From Candidatus Lindowiibacteriota bacterium (GTDB lineage: Bacteria; Lindowbacteria; 2-12-FULL-62-27), in assembly GCA_023249255.1 (NCBI GenBank), contig JAHFCY010000054.1, positions 1 through 15,142 of the forward strand: a DNA stretch of 15,142 nt. Direction: 5' to 3'. Both the position numbers and the translations under genes were made by a program. Each line of letters begins with the position of its first letter. The first letter of the stretch is position 1. Below the pieces are notes generated by a model that saw nothing but the letters and a program-made list of their open reading frames with translations, was not told where the DNA came from and did no database searches. Positions 6,945 to 13,938 of the stretch are shown here, in pieces.

Positions 6945-8783
6945 TCAGGAGATGCCGAACCGCCGCATCCAGCGGCCGAGAAAGAGGAGCGTCATGAGAC
7001 CGTACCCGAGGTCGACGCCGTTGTCGTGAATTCTCAGGATGGACTCGACCGCCTCCCGGCGCAGTCTCCCGGACGCGATGAGCGGATTGGCCCGATCCGT
7101 CAGCTCGGAGCGCATCCCGGAGTTTTCGCGGAGCCACCGGGAAAACGGAACCGGGAACCCCCGTTTTTCGCGCGCAAGAATCCTCTCCGGCACGAGTCCC
7201 CGCATGGCGCGCTTCAAAATCCATTTGTTCACGTTCCCGCGAAATTTCACGTCCGGCCGCAGACGGAAGGCCCATTCGACCAGCGTGTGGTCGAGAAACG
7301 GCACGCGCAGTTCCACTGACGTCGCCATGGTCATCTTGTCGGCCTTGAGGAGAATATCCTCCGCGAGCCACGTCTTCGAATCGACGTAGAGCATCCGTGC
7401 AAGATGCGAGGCCTCGGCGGGCAGACGGCGGTCATACGCCCGAAGCAGATCCCACGGATCCGGCCCGGACCCAAGCCGTGGATGAAGAAGCCGCCGCTCC
7501 GCCGGCAAAAACGGCAGGGTCTGCGAATGCACCTCAAGCACTTCGCGGATCACCGCCAGCCGGCGGATCCGATCGGAACCGAAATAACCGAGTTTGAGCA
7601 AAAGCTCTCCGGGAAGCGCGTAAAAGAGCGGCGCAAGTTTCCGGTAGATCGGAAAGCGGCCGTAGGAATATCCCGCCAGAGTTTCGTCCGCGCCTTCGCC
7701 GGACAAGAGGACGACGTGTCCGCAGTCGCGGGCGAGTTTGGCTACGAAATAGAGCGGCACGGCCGCCGGATCGGCGATGGGTTCGTCCTGATGCCACACG
7801 AGGTCCGGCAAAAAATCCATGTATTCGCGGACGGAGAGGCGTATTTCGTGATGACGCGTCCCGATAAAGGCCGTCGCTTCCCTGGCGTATTCGGCCTCCG
7901 AAAAGCCCGCCTCCGCAAAATCGATGAAGAACGTATCAACCGGATCCGTCCGCTCCCGGGCGGCCAGCGCGGCGATGGCGCTCGAGTCGACCCCACCGGA
8001 GAGAAACACGCCGAGCGGCACGTCCGACATGAGTTGTCCCTTCACGGCCTGACCGAGCCGGTTCTTCATCTCCTCCGCAGCTTCGTCGTCCGACAGCCGC
8101 AGATCCTCGCGGACTTCGATGTCCCAGTACGGCCGGCTTTCGAACCGGCCTTCGGACCACACGCCGGTCCAGCCCGGCGGCAGTTTCCGCACGCCCAAAA
8201 AAAGCGTTTCCGGGGCGGGAACGTACCGGAGCGCAAGATGCGTGCCCAGGCCCTCCTCGTTCAGACGCGCGTCCATGAGTCCGCTCAAAACGAGCGCCTT
8301 GGCCTCCGATGCGAATCCAAATCCGCCGCGCGGCAGATCCGCGTAATAGAGGGGCTTGACGCCCATCCGATCTCTCGCCAGAAACAGTCGGCGCCGCGGC
8401 CGGTCCCAGATGGCAAACGCAAAAATGCCGTTTAATCGTTCGACAAAGGCATCGCCCCACTCCCGGTACGCCTGCACGAGAACTTCCGTATCGCATTTTG
8501 TTCGGAACCGGTACCCGCGCGTTTCGAGTTCCCTGCGAATTTCGAGATGGTTATAGATTTCGCCGTTGTAGGTGACGAAGACGGACCCAGTCTCGTCGGA
8601 AAGGGGCTGGCGGCCGCCTGCGATGTCGATGATCGCGAGCCGGCGGTGCCCCAGGATGGCAGGCGAGGAATCATCCGACCAGATCCCGTCGCCGTCCGGC
8701 CCGCGGTGTTTCTGGAGGACGCACATCTGTTCGACGACACCCGGCTCAACCGGAATGCCGACGATGCCGGCGATGCCGCACAT
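6945..8783 (-). CDS. asnB: Glutamine-hydrolysing asparagine synthase-type amidotransferase
   Basis: A complete 612-residue two-domain enzyme. The N-terminal class II glutaminase domain begins MCGIAGIVG with catalytic C2, then RGPDGDG (28-34) and YNGEIYN (72-78). The C-terminal synthetase domain has the PP-loop SGGVDSS (262-268) and later ELRVPFLDH. It hydrolyses glutamine, channels ammonia and amidates an ATP-activated carboxylate. Free aspartate is the textbook substrate. Paralogues in polysaccharide loci (for example WbpS of Pseudomonas O6) are linked to amidation of uronic acids, and the placement between wecB and two glycosyltransferases favours such a role by inference. The start is fixed by the need for Cys2. 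It begins 24 bases after wecB and ends one base before a glycosyltransferase. Confidence 0.93.
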   Translation of the reverse strand: MCGIAGIVGIPVEPGVVEQMCVLQKHRGPDGDGIWSDDSSPAILGHRRLAIIDIAGGRQPLSDETGSVFVTYNGEIYNHLEIRRELETRGYRFRTKCDTEVLVQAYREWGDAFVERLNGIFAFAIWDRPRRRLFLARDRMGVKPLYYADLPRGGFGFASEAKALVLSGLMDARLNEEGLGTHLALRYVPAPETLFLGVRKLPPGWTGVWSEGRFESRPYWDIEVREDLRLSDDEAAEEMKNRLGQAVKGQLMSDVPLGVFLSGGVDSSAIAALAARERTDPVDTFFIDFAEAGFSEAEYAREATAFIGTRHHEIRLSVREYMDFLPDLVWHQDEPIADPAAVPLYFVAKLARDCGHVVLLSGEGADETLAGYSYGRFPIYRKLAPLFYALPGELLLKLGYFGSDRIRRLAVIREVLEVHSQTLPFLPAERRLLHPRLGSGPDPWDLLRAYDRRLPAEASHLARMLYVDSKTWLAEDILLKADKMTMATSVELRVPFLDHTLVEWAFRLRPDVKFRGNVNKWILKRAMRGLVPERILAREKRGFPVPFSRWLRENSGMRSELTDRANPLIASGRLRREAVESILRIHDNGVDLGYGLMTLLFLGRWMRRFGIS

Positions 8784-8807
8784 GTTACGAAATGGCCCCG
8801 GCCGGCC

Positions 8808-9914
8808 CTACGCGCGGGCGGACTGCAGAAGGCACTCGACGATGCGGCGCGCGGTTTTGCCGTCGTCCACCGCGTGAACGAGACGGCGGGGTCGCGAGCG
8901 GCGCGACGCGTGCGCTTTCCAAGCCCGCAAAATTCCAGCTGGGCGGTTGCCCACGAGATGATTGTTGAATCCCTTCCGGAACGTCTCCGGCCTGTCGCTG
9001 TTGTTCCGCACAGTCAGGCATGGGACGCCGAGAAAACTGGTCTCGTCCTGAATGCTGCCCGAATCGGTCATCATGAGTTCGGTTTTGAGCATGAGCGAGA
9101 GGAAGTCCAGATAACCGAATGGGTCGCAGAGAACGATGCGGCGCGCGTCGACCGGAGCAAGGCCGAACCTCGCAAGCATTTTTTTCGTGCGCGGGTGGGC
9201 CGGAAAAACGATCCTGCGTTCCCGGGAAATTTCGTGAAGCGCCCTGAAAACGCCCTTGAAAATTTCCGGATCGTCGACGTTTTCCGGCCGGTGCAGTGTG
9301 ACGAGAACGAAGGGCTCTCCGGGCGGAAGGCCAAGGGTCTGCAGGGGGCGGCGCTTTTTGGCGAAGGGCAGGGCCCAGACGAGCGTGTCATACATGGTGT
9401 TGCCGACGAGTTTGACGCGCCCGGCCGGGATCCCCTCCCGGCGGAGATTTCTCGCGGCGGTGGCCGTCGGTGCGAACAGGAAGTCCGAAATGTGGTCGGC
9501 CATGATGCGATTCAGCTCCTCCGGGATCGAAAAATCTTCATGGATGTGCCGGATGCCCGACTCGATGTGGCCCACTCGGAGATGCAGCTTTTTGGCGCAG
9601 AGTGTCGCGGCAAGAGTCGAATTAACGTCGCCGTAGACGAGGACCCAGTCTGGACGGGGATGTTCCATGAGCACAGGCTCAAGGCGCAGCATCGTTTTGG
9701 CCGTCTGCTCGGAGTGTGTGCCCGATCCGACGTCGAGGTTTCGGTCCGCAGGCGGGATTTGAAGGTCATGAAAGAAGGAGTCGGAGAGGGACGGGTCGTA
9801 GTGCTGGCCGGTATGGACGACCATATGCCGCAGCCTCTTTGCGCGCAGCGCGCGGTGAAGAGGCGCCAGTTTCACAAAGTTGGGCCGAGTGCCGACGACG
9901 GAAAGAATTCTCAT
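8808..9914 (-). CDS. wecB: UDP-N-acetylglucosamine 2-epimerase (non-hydrolysing)
   Basis: A 368-residue protein, the normal length. It interconverts UDP-GlcNAc and UDP-ManNAc in the cytoplasm. Visible family motifs are GTRPNFVKLAP (8-18), YGDVNST (94-100, D96), HIESGIR (116-122, E118), PEELNR (131-136), LHRPENV (207-213, H208) and TDSGSIQDE (283-291). Two motifs depart from the common AGLRS and SGGIQEE forms, but the acidic and histidine residues remain. The related UDP-GlcNAc3NAcA 2-epimerases (WbpI/WlbD) are an alternative, though the YGDVNST and GTRPN forms fit WecB better. No UDP-ManNAc dehydrogenase (WecC) is in the window. A TCAAAT lies 21 bases upstream of the ATG without a convincing -35. 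Confidence 0.9.
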   Translation of the reverse strand: MRILSVVGTRPNFVKLAPLHRALRAKRLRHMVVHTGQHYDPSLSDSFFHDLQIPPADRNLDVGSGTHSEQTAKTMLRLEPVLMEHPRPDWVLVYGDVNSTLAATLCAKKLHLRVGHIESGIRHIHEDFSIPEELNRIMADHISDFLFAPTATAARNLRREGIPAGRVKLVGNTMYDTLVWALPFAKKRRPLQTLGLPPGEPFVLVTLHRPENVDDPEIFKGVFRALHEISRERRIVFPAHPRTKKMLARFGLAPVDARRIVLCDPFGYLDFLSLMLKTELMMTDSGSIQDETSFLGVPCLTVRNNSDRPETFRKGFNNHLVGNRPAGILRAWKAHASRRSRPRRLVHAVDDGKTARRIVECLLQSARA

Positions 9915-9986
9915 GATATCCGCTGACTTTTCCTTATTTGAATAGCAAGCGCAAGATGAGCGAAGTTCCTGTGGCCATGTAGAAAT

Positions 9987-10895
9987 CTATCGGGACGGGG
10001 ACGGGGGGATCCAAAACGTCGTGATGGGTTCGCGGCGGATATCGCCATATTTTTTCTTGTAGGCCAGGACCGTGCCGCCGTCCGAGACGCCCCAGTCGAG
10101 CCGGCGTACTCCCAACGCCCGGAGACGATTCAAAAGTTCGTAATCCATGGCCTCCTGCGCGCGTCCGTGTCTCTCCCGCGTGACCGCCATCAGCATGTAG
10201 CCATACGAGCCGCAGACAAACGCGAAGGTGACGCCGAGAAGTATTTGATTTTTTCGCGCGGCGACGCCGATCAGAGCGGGGATGGACGAGCCGGCCTCCA
10301 ACACGCGAGGCATCCAGTAGGTGGCCGTTCTTGGCTTGCGCGAATTCCAGTCTTCAAAAATTTTCAGCGCGTCCCGGCCGTGTTTCTTTGCATCATATCC
10401 ATCGACTTCGATTCCCTCCCGGTCGGCGCTGTGCAGAGCGCTTCTCAATGTCTTGTACAGCGATCCGCACAGCACCGGATCCCATCGATCGAGCGAGGAA
10501 AATTCCACGTACTGTTCGATGGGGATGAGCGACGTCGGGTGGGAGGTCGCAAACCGACCCGCAAGATCAGGGGCAAGGCCGGCCGCCAGAATGCCTTTCC
10601 GGCCGTAGCACGCTCGAATTTCCTCCTGGAACATCGCCGGACCGGCCGGACCGAGCGGCCTCTGAATACGAATTGTTTTTCCGTCGGCATCGACCATCAG
10701 AAGGGCGCTGTCACCGTTCACACGCGCACGCAAGGCCGCCGTTGACTCGGCAAAGAGATCAAGCAGGAGGGGATGCTGCATGTGATAAAAGATGTACCGT
10801 TCCACCATGGACAGAAGTGTTTCCGGCGAACCGCCGTCGATCCGAAACGGATGGTTCCATTTCAATCCCGCCAACATACCGTCACCATATCTCAT
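9987..10895 (-). CDS. FemAB/GNAT-fold acyltransferase-like protein
   Basis: A 302-residue protein that I recognise only at fold level. The C-terminal third looks like a GNAT/FemAB lobe: ALIGVAARKNQILLGVTFAF (about 207-226), a substrate segment YGYMLMAVTRERHG, a helix QEAMDYELLNRLRALGVRRLDWGV (about 247-270) and a closing LAYKKKYGD (277-285), like the FKkgFG end of FemAB proteins. Such proteins transfer acyl or aminoacyl groups, so it may acylate a sugar or lipid. The frame opens at a TTG (10916), but the ATG at 10895 has a GGAG seven bases upstream and is preferred. It heads the minus-strand run, 72 bases before wecB and divergent from the methyltransferase. Specific substrate cannot be given. 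Confidence 0.55.
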   Translation of the reverse strand: MRYGDGMLAGLKWNHPFRIDGGSPETLLSMVERYIFYHMQHPLLLDLFAESTAALRARVNGDSALLMVDADGKTIRIQRPLGPAGPAMFQEEIRACYGRKGILAAGLAPDLAGRFATSHPTSLIPIEQYVEFSSLDRWDPVLCGSLYKTLRSALHSADREGIEVDGYDAKKHGRDALKIFEDWNSRKPRTATYWMPRVLEAGSSIPALIGVAARKNQILLGVTFAFVCGSYGYMLMAVTRERHGRAQEAMDYELLNRLRALGVRRLDWGVSDGGTVLAYKKKYGDIRREPITTFWIPPSPSR

Positions 10896-10902
10896 CTCCA
10901 AA

Positions 10903-10906
10903 CTCC
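10903..10906 (-). promoter_or_regulatory. Shine-Dalgarno GGAG for the FemAB-like gene
   Basis: GGAG on the minus strand sits seven bases before the ATG at 10895. The longer open frame starting with TTG at 10916 has no such site, so this decides the start. Confidence 0.5.
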
Positions 10907-10944
10907 AAAACAACAAATCGAAGATGCGGCCGCAGACGCGTTTG

Positions 10945-10973
10945 TTGACAGGATTTCGTATCCCACGTAGTCT
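10945..10973 (+). promoter_or_regulatory. Putative leaderless promoter for the methyltransferase
   Basis: A perfect -35 TTGACA (10945-10950), an ideal 17-base spacer and TAGTCT (10968-10973, a TANNNT form) lie eight bases before the ATG at 10982. The start point would fall at or within a base or two of the ATG. The eight bases between are pyrimidine-rich and contain no Shine-Dalgarno. Confidence 0.5.
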
Positions 10974-10981
10974 GCCCGTCC

Positions 10982-12070
10982 ATGAAACCGGCTGTGCTCG
11001 ACATGGTGGTCTGTCCTCTCTGTCAATCGACGCTGCGCCCGACGCCTTATCTTCAAGACGGAACCTGGATCGAAGAAGGCATTCTGACGTGCGAAAACGG
11101 CGATCAGTTTCCGATCATTCGCGGCATCCCCGTGCTGATCGAGCCGAACCTTCGTCTCTCCATTCTCGGAAACGAGGAAACGCAGTTCTGGCGGCGTCAT
11201 GCCGCCGAGGCCGGCGGCGCGTCATCCGGTTCGGCGCCGGCGGCGGACGATTCCGAAAAGCGATCGGCCGCCGCGGTATGGGGATATCAGTGGCAGGACT
11301 TTCACGAGTTGTGGCAGGACACCGCCGGCGTCGAGCAGTTCTACCGCTGGCTTGCGCCGCTTCGCCCGGATGATCTGCGCGGGAAAACCATGCTGGATGC
11401 CGGATGCGGTACGGGCCGGCACGTTCTCTATTCCTCGCGCAACGCCGGACTGGTGATCGGGGTCGACATCTCGCTGGCAACCCGGGTGGCGGCGCGATTG
11501 ACCCGCGGCGTTACGAACGCCCACATCGTTCAGGCGGATATTTACCGGCTGCCGTTTCGGACGGAGACATTCGATCGTATTTATTCCATCGGCGTGATCC
11601 ATCATCTGCCCGATCCCCGAGCCGCGTATCTGAATTTGCTCCGCCATGTGAAAAGGAACGCGACGCTGACTGTATGGCTCTACGGCCGGGAAAACAACTG
11701 GCTGGCCGCGTCTTTCGTCGAGACCATCCGGGCCGTTTTCACGCGCCGGATGCCCCTCTCTCTCTTGAAATTTCTCTCATTGATTCCGGCGACCATTCTG
11801 TGGTCCGTCATCAAATTTTTCTACGGGCCGGTCAATTGGCTGGCGCCGGCGGGCGCGCGGCATTTCCCGTACAACACCTACTTCATGCTTTTTAACCGAC
11901 TGTCCTTCCGCCATCAATGGATGAACGTGTTCGACAAATTGAACGCGCCGATCGCGAACTACTACCGGCGGGACGAGATGGAGGCGTGGCTCAAAGCGTC
12001 CGGGCTGTCCGCCACGCAACTGGCCCACACCAACGACATCAGCTGGTCGCTTCACGGTACACGGTCGTAA
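10982..12070 (+). CDS. Class I methyltransferase with N-terminal zinc-ribbon-like region
   Basis: A 362-residue protein in two parts. Residues 1-55 resemble a Trm112-like zinc ribbon: VVCPLC (C11, C14), ILTCENGDQFPI (C37) and RGIPVLI. A fourth cysteine is missing (ENG where a second C.. pair is expected). Residues 100-230 form a SAM-dependent methyltransferase: MLDAGCGTGRH (137-147), acidic D162 in GVDIS, QADIYRLPF (184-192) and IHHLPDP (206-212). The last 130 residues include a hydrophobic segment (about 261-281) that may bind membrane, then YNTYFMLFNRLS. Similar proteins occur in glycan loci and probably methylate sugars, phosphate-linked caps or lipid intermediates; this is inference. It heads the rightward operon. 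Confidence 0.85.
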   Translation: MKPAVLDMVVCPLCQSTLRPTPYLQDGTWIEEGILTCENGDQFPIIRGIPVLIEPNLRLSILGNEETQFWRRHAAEAGGASSGSAPAADDSEKRSAAAVWGYQWQDFHELWQDTAGVEQFYRWLAPLRPDDLRGKTMLDAGCGTGRHVLYSSRNAGLVIGVDISLATRVAARLTRGVTNAHIVQADIYRLPFRTETFDRIYSIGVIHHLPDPRAAYLNLLRHVKRNATLTVWLYGRENNWLAASFVETIRAVFTRRMPLSLLKFLSLIPATILWSVIKFFYGPVNWLAPAGARHFPYNTYFMLFNRLSFRHQWMNVFDKLNAPIANYYRRDEMEAWLKASGLSATQLAHTNDISWSLHGTRS

Positions 12071-12078
12071 TCCGTCTA

Positions 12079-12108
12079 TTGACAGACATCGACCCCCAAT
12101 GAAAAAGT
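12079..12108 (+). promoter_or_regulatory. TTGACA element before the first SDR gene
   Basis: A perfect TTGACA (12079-12084) lies in the 45-base gap after the methyltransferase stop, 37 bases before the ATG at 12116, exactly the distance seen upstream of 10982. The -10 is poor: AAAAGT at 12103-12108 with an 18-base spacer (3/6 match). No Shine-Dalgarno is seen. It may be an internal leaderless promoter or a chance hexamer. Confidence 0.28.
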
Positions 12109-12115
12109 GATTCCC

Positions 12116-13012
12116 ATGCCCGATTCAAAAATTCTCCTGACAGGCGCAACAGGCTTTGTGGGCCGCGCGGTGATTGCCGAATTTGCGCGCCGGGGGGTCA
12201 AGCCCAGATGTCTTGTCCGGAAAAACAGCAATACAACGGCGGTTGACTCGGCCGGGCTCGAAAAGACCGAGGGAGACCTCGGCGACATCGCCAGTCTGGT
12301 GGCCGCGCTGGAGGGCGTCGATACGGTCGTGCATTCCGCGGCCATCACCGGTTCGGCAGACCCGGCGGAAAACATGCGGACCAATTACGAAGGGACCGCC
12401 AACCTCATTGCGGCCTGCAGGGACCAGGGTGTGCGGCGCGCGGTCCACATCAGCACGATCAGCGTCGATCTTCAGCGTCGTGGCGCGTACGGCGACTCGA
12501 AACTGATGGCCGATAACGCATGGCTTGCGAGCGGAATCAACGTCACCCTGATCCGGCCGACGCTGGTGTTTGGCGCGGGGAGCAGGCAAATCGACGCCAT
12601 CAAGCGCTTCGTCACAATGCTTCCGGTGCTGGCGCCCGTGATCGGTGACGGGCGGTACAAGGTCCAGCCGGTCGACGTCGCGGACGTCGCCAGGGTCGTG
12701 GTGGCGGCGGCGCTCACGGCCATGCCCAAACGCCTCTATTACGCAGCCGGTCCGGAGCAGATTTCGTTCAACGAGATGCTGACGCGCATCATGCGGCGGC
12801 TGGGGATCAAAAAACACCTCGTTCACGCCCCGTATCTTCTCGTCATGATCGCGCTGACGGCTGCCGGCAAGGTGATCAAGAAACTGCCGGTGAACGCAGC
12901 GCAGGTTTCCACGCTATGCCAAGACGGCGTCTGCAGCGCGCGCGAAACCGAGCTTGATTTCGGCCTGTCGTTCACGCCGTTTGACCGGGTTCTGGAGCGG
13001 GTGCTGGGATGA
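12116..13012 (+). CDS. NAD(P)-dependent epimerase/dehydratase-like SDR (first of a pair)
   Basis: A 298-residue protein of the extended/atypical SDR superfamily. The NAD-binding motif LTGATGFVG is at 8-16, VVHSAAITG (71-79) follows strand 4, and the active-site YxxxK is Y125/K129 (AYGDSK) after HISTIS (111-116). Later come MLPVLAPVIGDG (168-179), PVDVADVA and AGPEQISFNEML (211-222). This layout resembles NDUFA9-like or nucleoside-diphosphate-sugar epimerase proteins acting on sugars or lipid-linked sugars. A GTG at 12107 is in frame, but the ATG at 12116 gives the normal N-terminus. It overlaps the next gene by four bases (ATGA). It is clearly paralogous to that gene. The exact reaction is not assignable. 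Confidence 0.86.
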   Translation: MPDSKILLTGATGFVGRAVIAEFARRGVKPRCLVRKNSNTTAVDSAGLEKTEGDLGDIASLVAALEGVDTVVHSAAITGSADPAENMRTNYEGTANLIAACRDQGVRRAVHISTISVDLQRRGAYGDSKLMADNAWLASGINVTLIRPTLVFGAGSRQIDAIKRFVTMLPVLAPVIGDGRYKVQPVDVADVARVVVAAALTAMPKRLYYAAGPEQISFNEMLTRIMRRLGIKKHLVHAPYLLVMIALTAAGKVIKKLPVNAAQVSTLCQDGVCSARETELDFGLSFTPFDRVLERVLG

Positions 13013-13938
13013 CAACCGTCCTGGACGGCCTCAGGGGCAAAAAAATCCTGGTGACGGGCGCCGGAGGATTTCTGGGCAGACACGTCGCGGCCCGCCTTCA
13101 CGCGGCGGGATCGGTTGTCACCGCCACGGACATTCCCCTGTCCCGGCTGGACAGGCTGGCCAACCTGTCGGGCGTGCACATTCGTCTGTGCGATTTCACG
13201 CGCAAGGCGGAAGTGGCGCGGCTGGTCATGGACGAAAAGCCCGACGTCGTCGCGCATCTCGCTTCTGTCCTGAACTGTCCGGATGAGGATTTGAATTACC
13301 GGGTGAATTTCGAGGGTACCAGGAATCTGGCGGAAGCGATGCATGCGGCAGGCATCCGGAGGTTGATTTTCGTTTCGTCGATGACCGCGACGTTTCCGAA
13401 ACTGAACGCATATGGCCGATCCAAAAAACTTGCGGAGGAGCATCTCAAGGAGAAATTTTTCGAGCTGACGATCGTGCGGCCGAACCTCATGTACGGCGTG
13501 GGCGGCCTTGCGTTCGAAAAGTTGATCGGGTTCGTCAAGATGCTTCCGTTCATCGTGCCGGTCATCGGCGACGGAAACGTCCTCAAACAACCGATCCACG
13601 TCGAAGATATGGCCGAGTTGCTCGCCCGGGTCATCGCCGGACCCACCGCGGGTGAACTGTTCCAGGTCGGCGGGCCGGACCGGTTGTCATTCAACGATTA
13701 TCTGGACGAGGTCTGCGCCGTGTTGAACTTGAAGAAAATCAAAGTCCACGTCCCCTACGGGCTCTGCATGCTGGGCGCAAATGTTCTGGCGGTCGTCCTG
13801 AAGACTCCGCCGGTCACGCCCGACAACGTCTACGAGCTGAACCAGCCCGTGAACGTCGAATGCGCCGCGCTGGAACAGCGGTTCGGATTCAAGATGCGGA
13901 CGCTCACCGAGGGGTTGAGGCAGGCTCTCCATGCCTGA
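13009..13938 (+). CDS. NAD(P)-dependent epimerase/dehydratase-like SDR (second of a pair)
   Basis: A 309-residue SDR protein. VTGAGGFLG (15-23) binds NAD(P); D41 at the end of strand 2 favours NAD. The catalytic set is SSM (123-125), Y135 and K139 (AYGRSK). MLPFIVPVIGDG (178-189) and GGPDRLSFNDYL (221-232) match the upstream gene in position and sequence, marking a tandem duplication. Like its partner it probably oxidises, reduces or epimerises a sugar in the glycan pathway; which reaction cannot be told. Its start overlaps the previous stop (ATGA), and its end overlaps the response-regulator start by eight bases, so all three should be co-translated. No membrane segment is evident apart from a hydrophobic LCMLGANVLAVVL (252-264). 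Confidence 0.87.
   Translation: MTTVLDGLRGKKILVTGAGGFLGRHVAARLHAAGSVVTATDIPLSRLDRLANLSGVHIRLCDFTRKAEVARLVMDEKPDVVAHLASVLNCPDEDLNYRVNFEGTRNLAEAMHAAGIRRLIFVSSMTATFPKLNAYGRSKKLAEEHLKEKFFELTIVRPNLMYGVGGLAFEKLIGFVKMLPFIVPVIGDGNVLKQPIHVEDMAELLARVIAGPTAGELFQVGGPDRLSFNDYLDEVCAVLNLKKIKVHVPYGLCMLGANVLAVVLKTPPVTPDNVYELNQPVNVECAALEQRFGFKMRTLTEGLRQALHA

Noticed and set aside
5738-6997. Plus-strand open frame of 419 codons opposite the second glycosyltransferase
   Set aside because: Low-complexity Arg-rich antisense frame; the minus-strand gene has clear GT4 motifs.
7404-8435. Plus-strand open frame of 343 codons inside asnB
   Set aside because: Antisense to the AsnB synthetase and glutaminase domains; no family similarity.
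8794-8807. GGCC-rich palindrome between wecB and asnB as a terminator
   Set aside because: Short, no T-run, and sits inside a same-strand pair with a 24-base gap; more likely chance in GC-rich DNA.
8547-9926. Long plus-strand open frame of 459 codons opposite asnB and wecB
   Set aside because: It lies antisense to two strongly recognisable enzymes, is rich in Arg, Asp, Glu and Val without any motif, and is the expected shadow of GC-rich genes.
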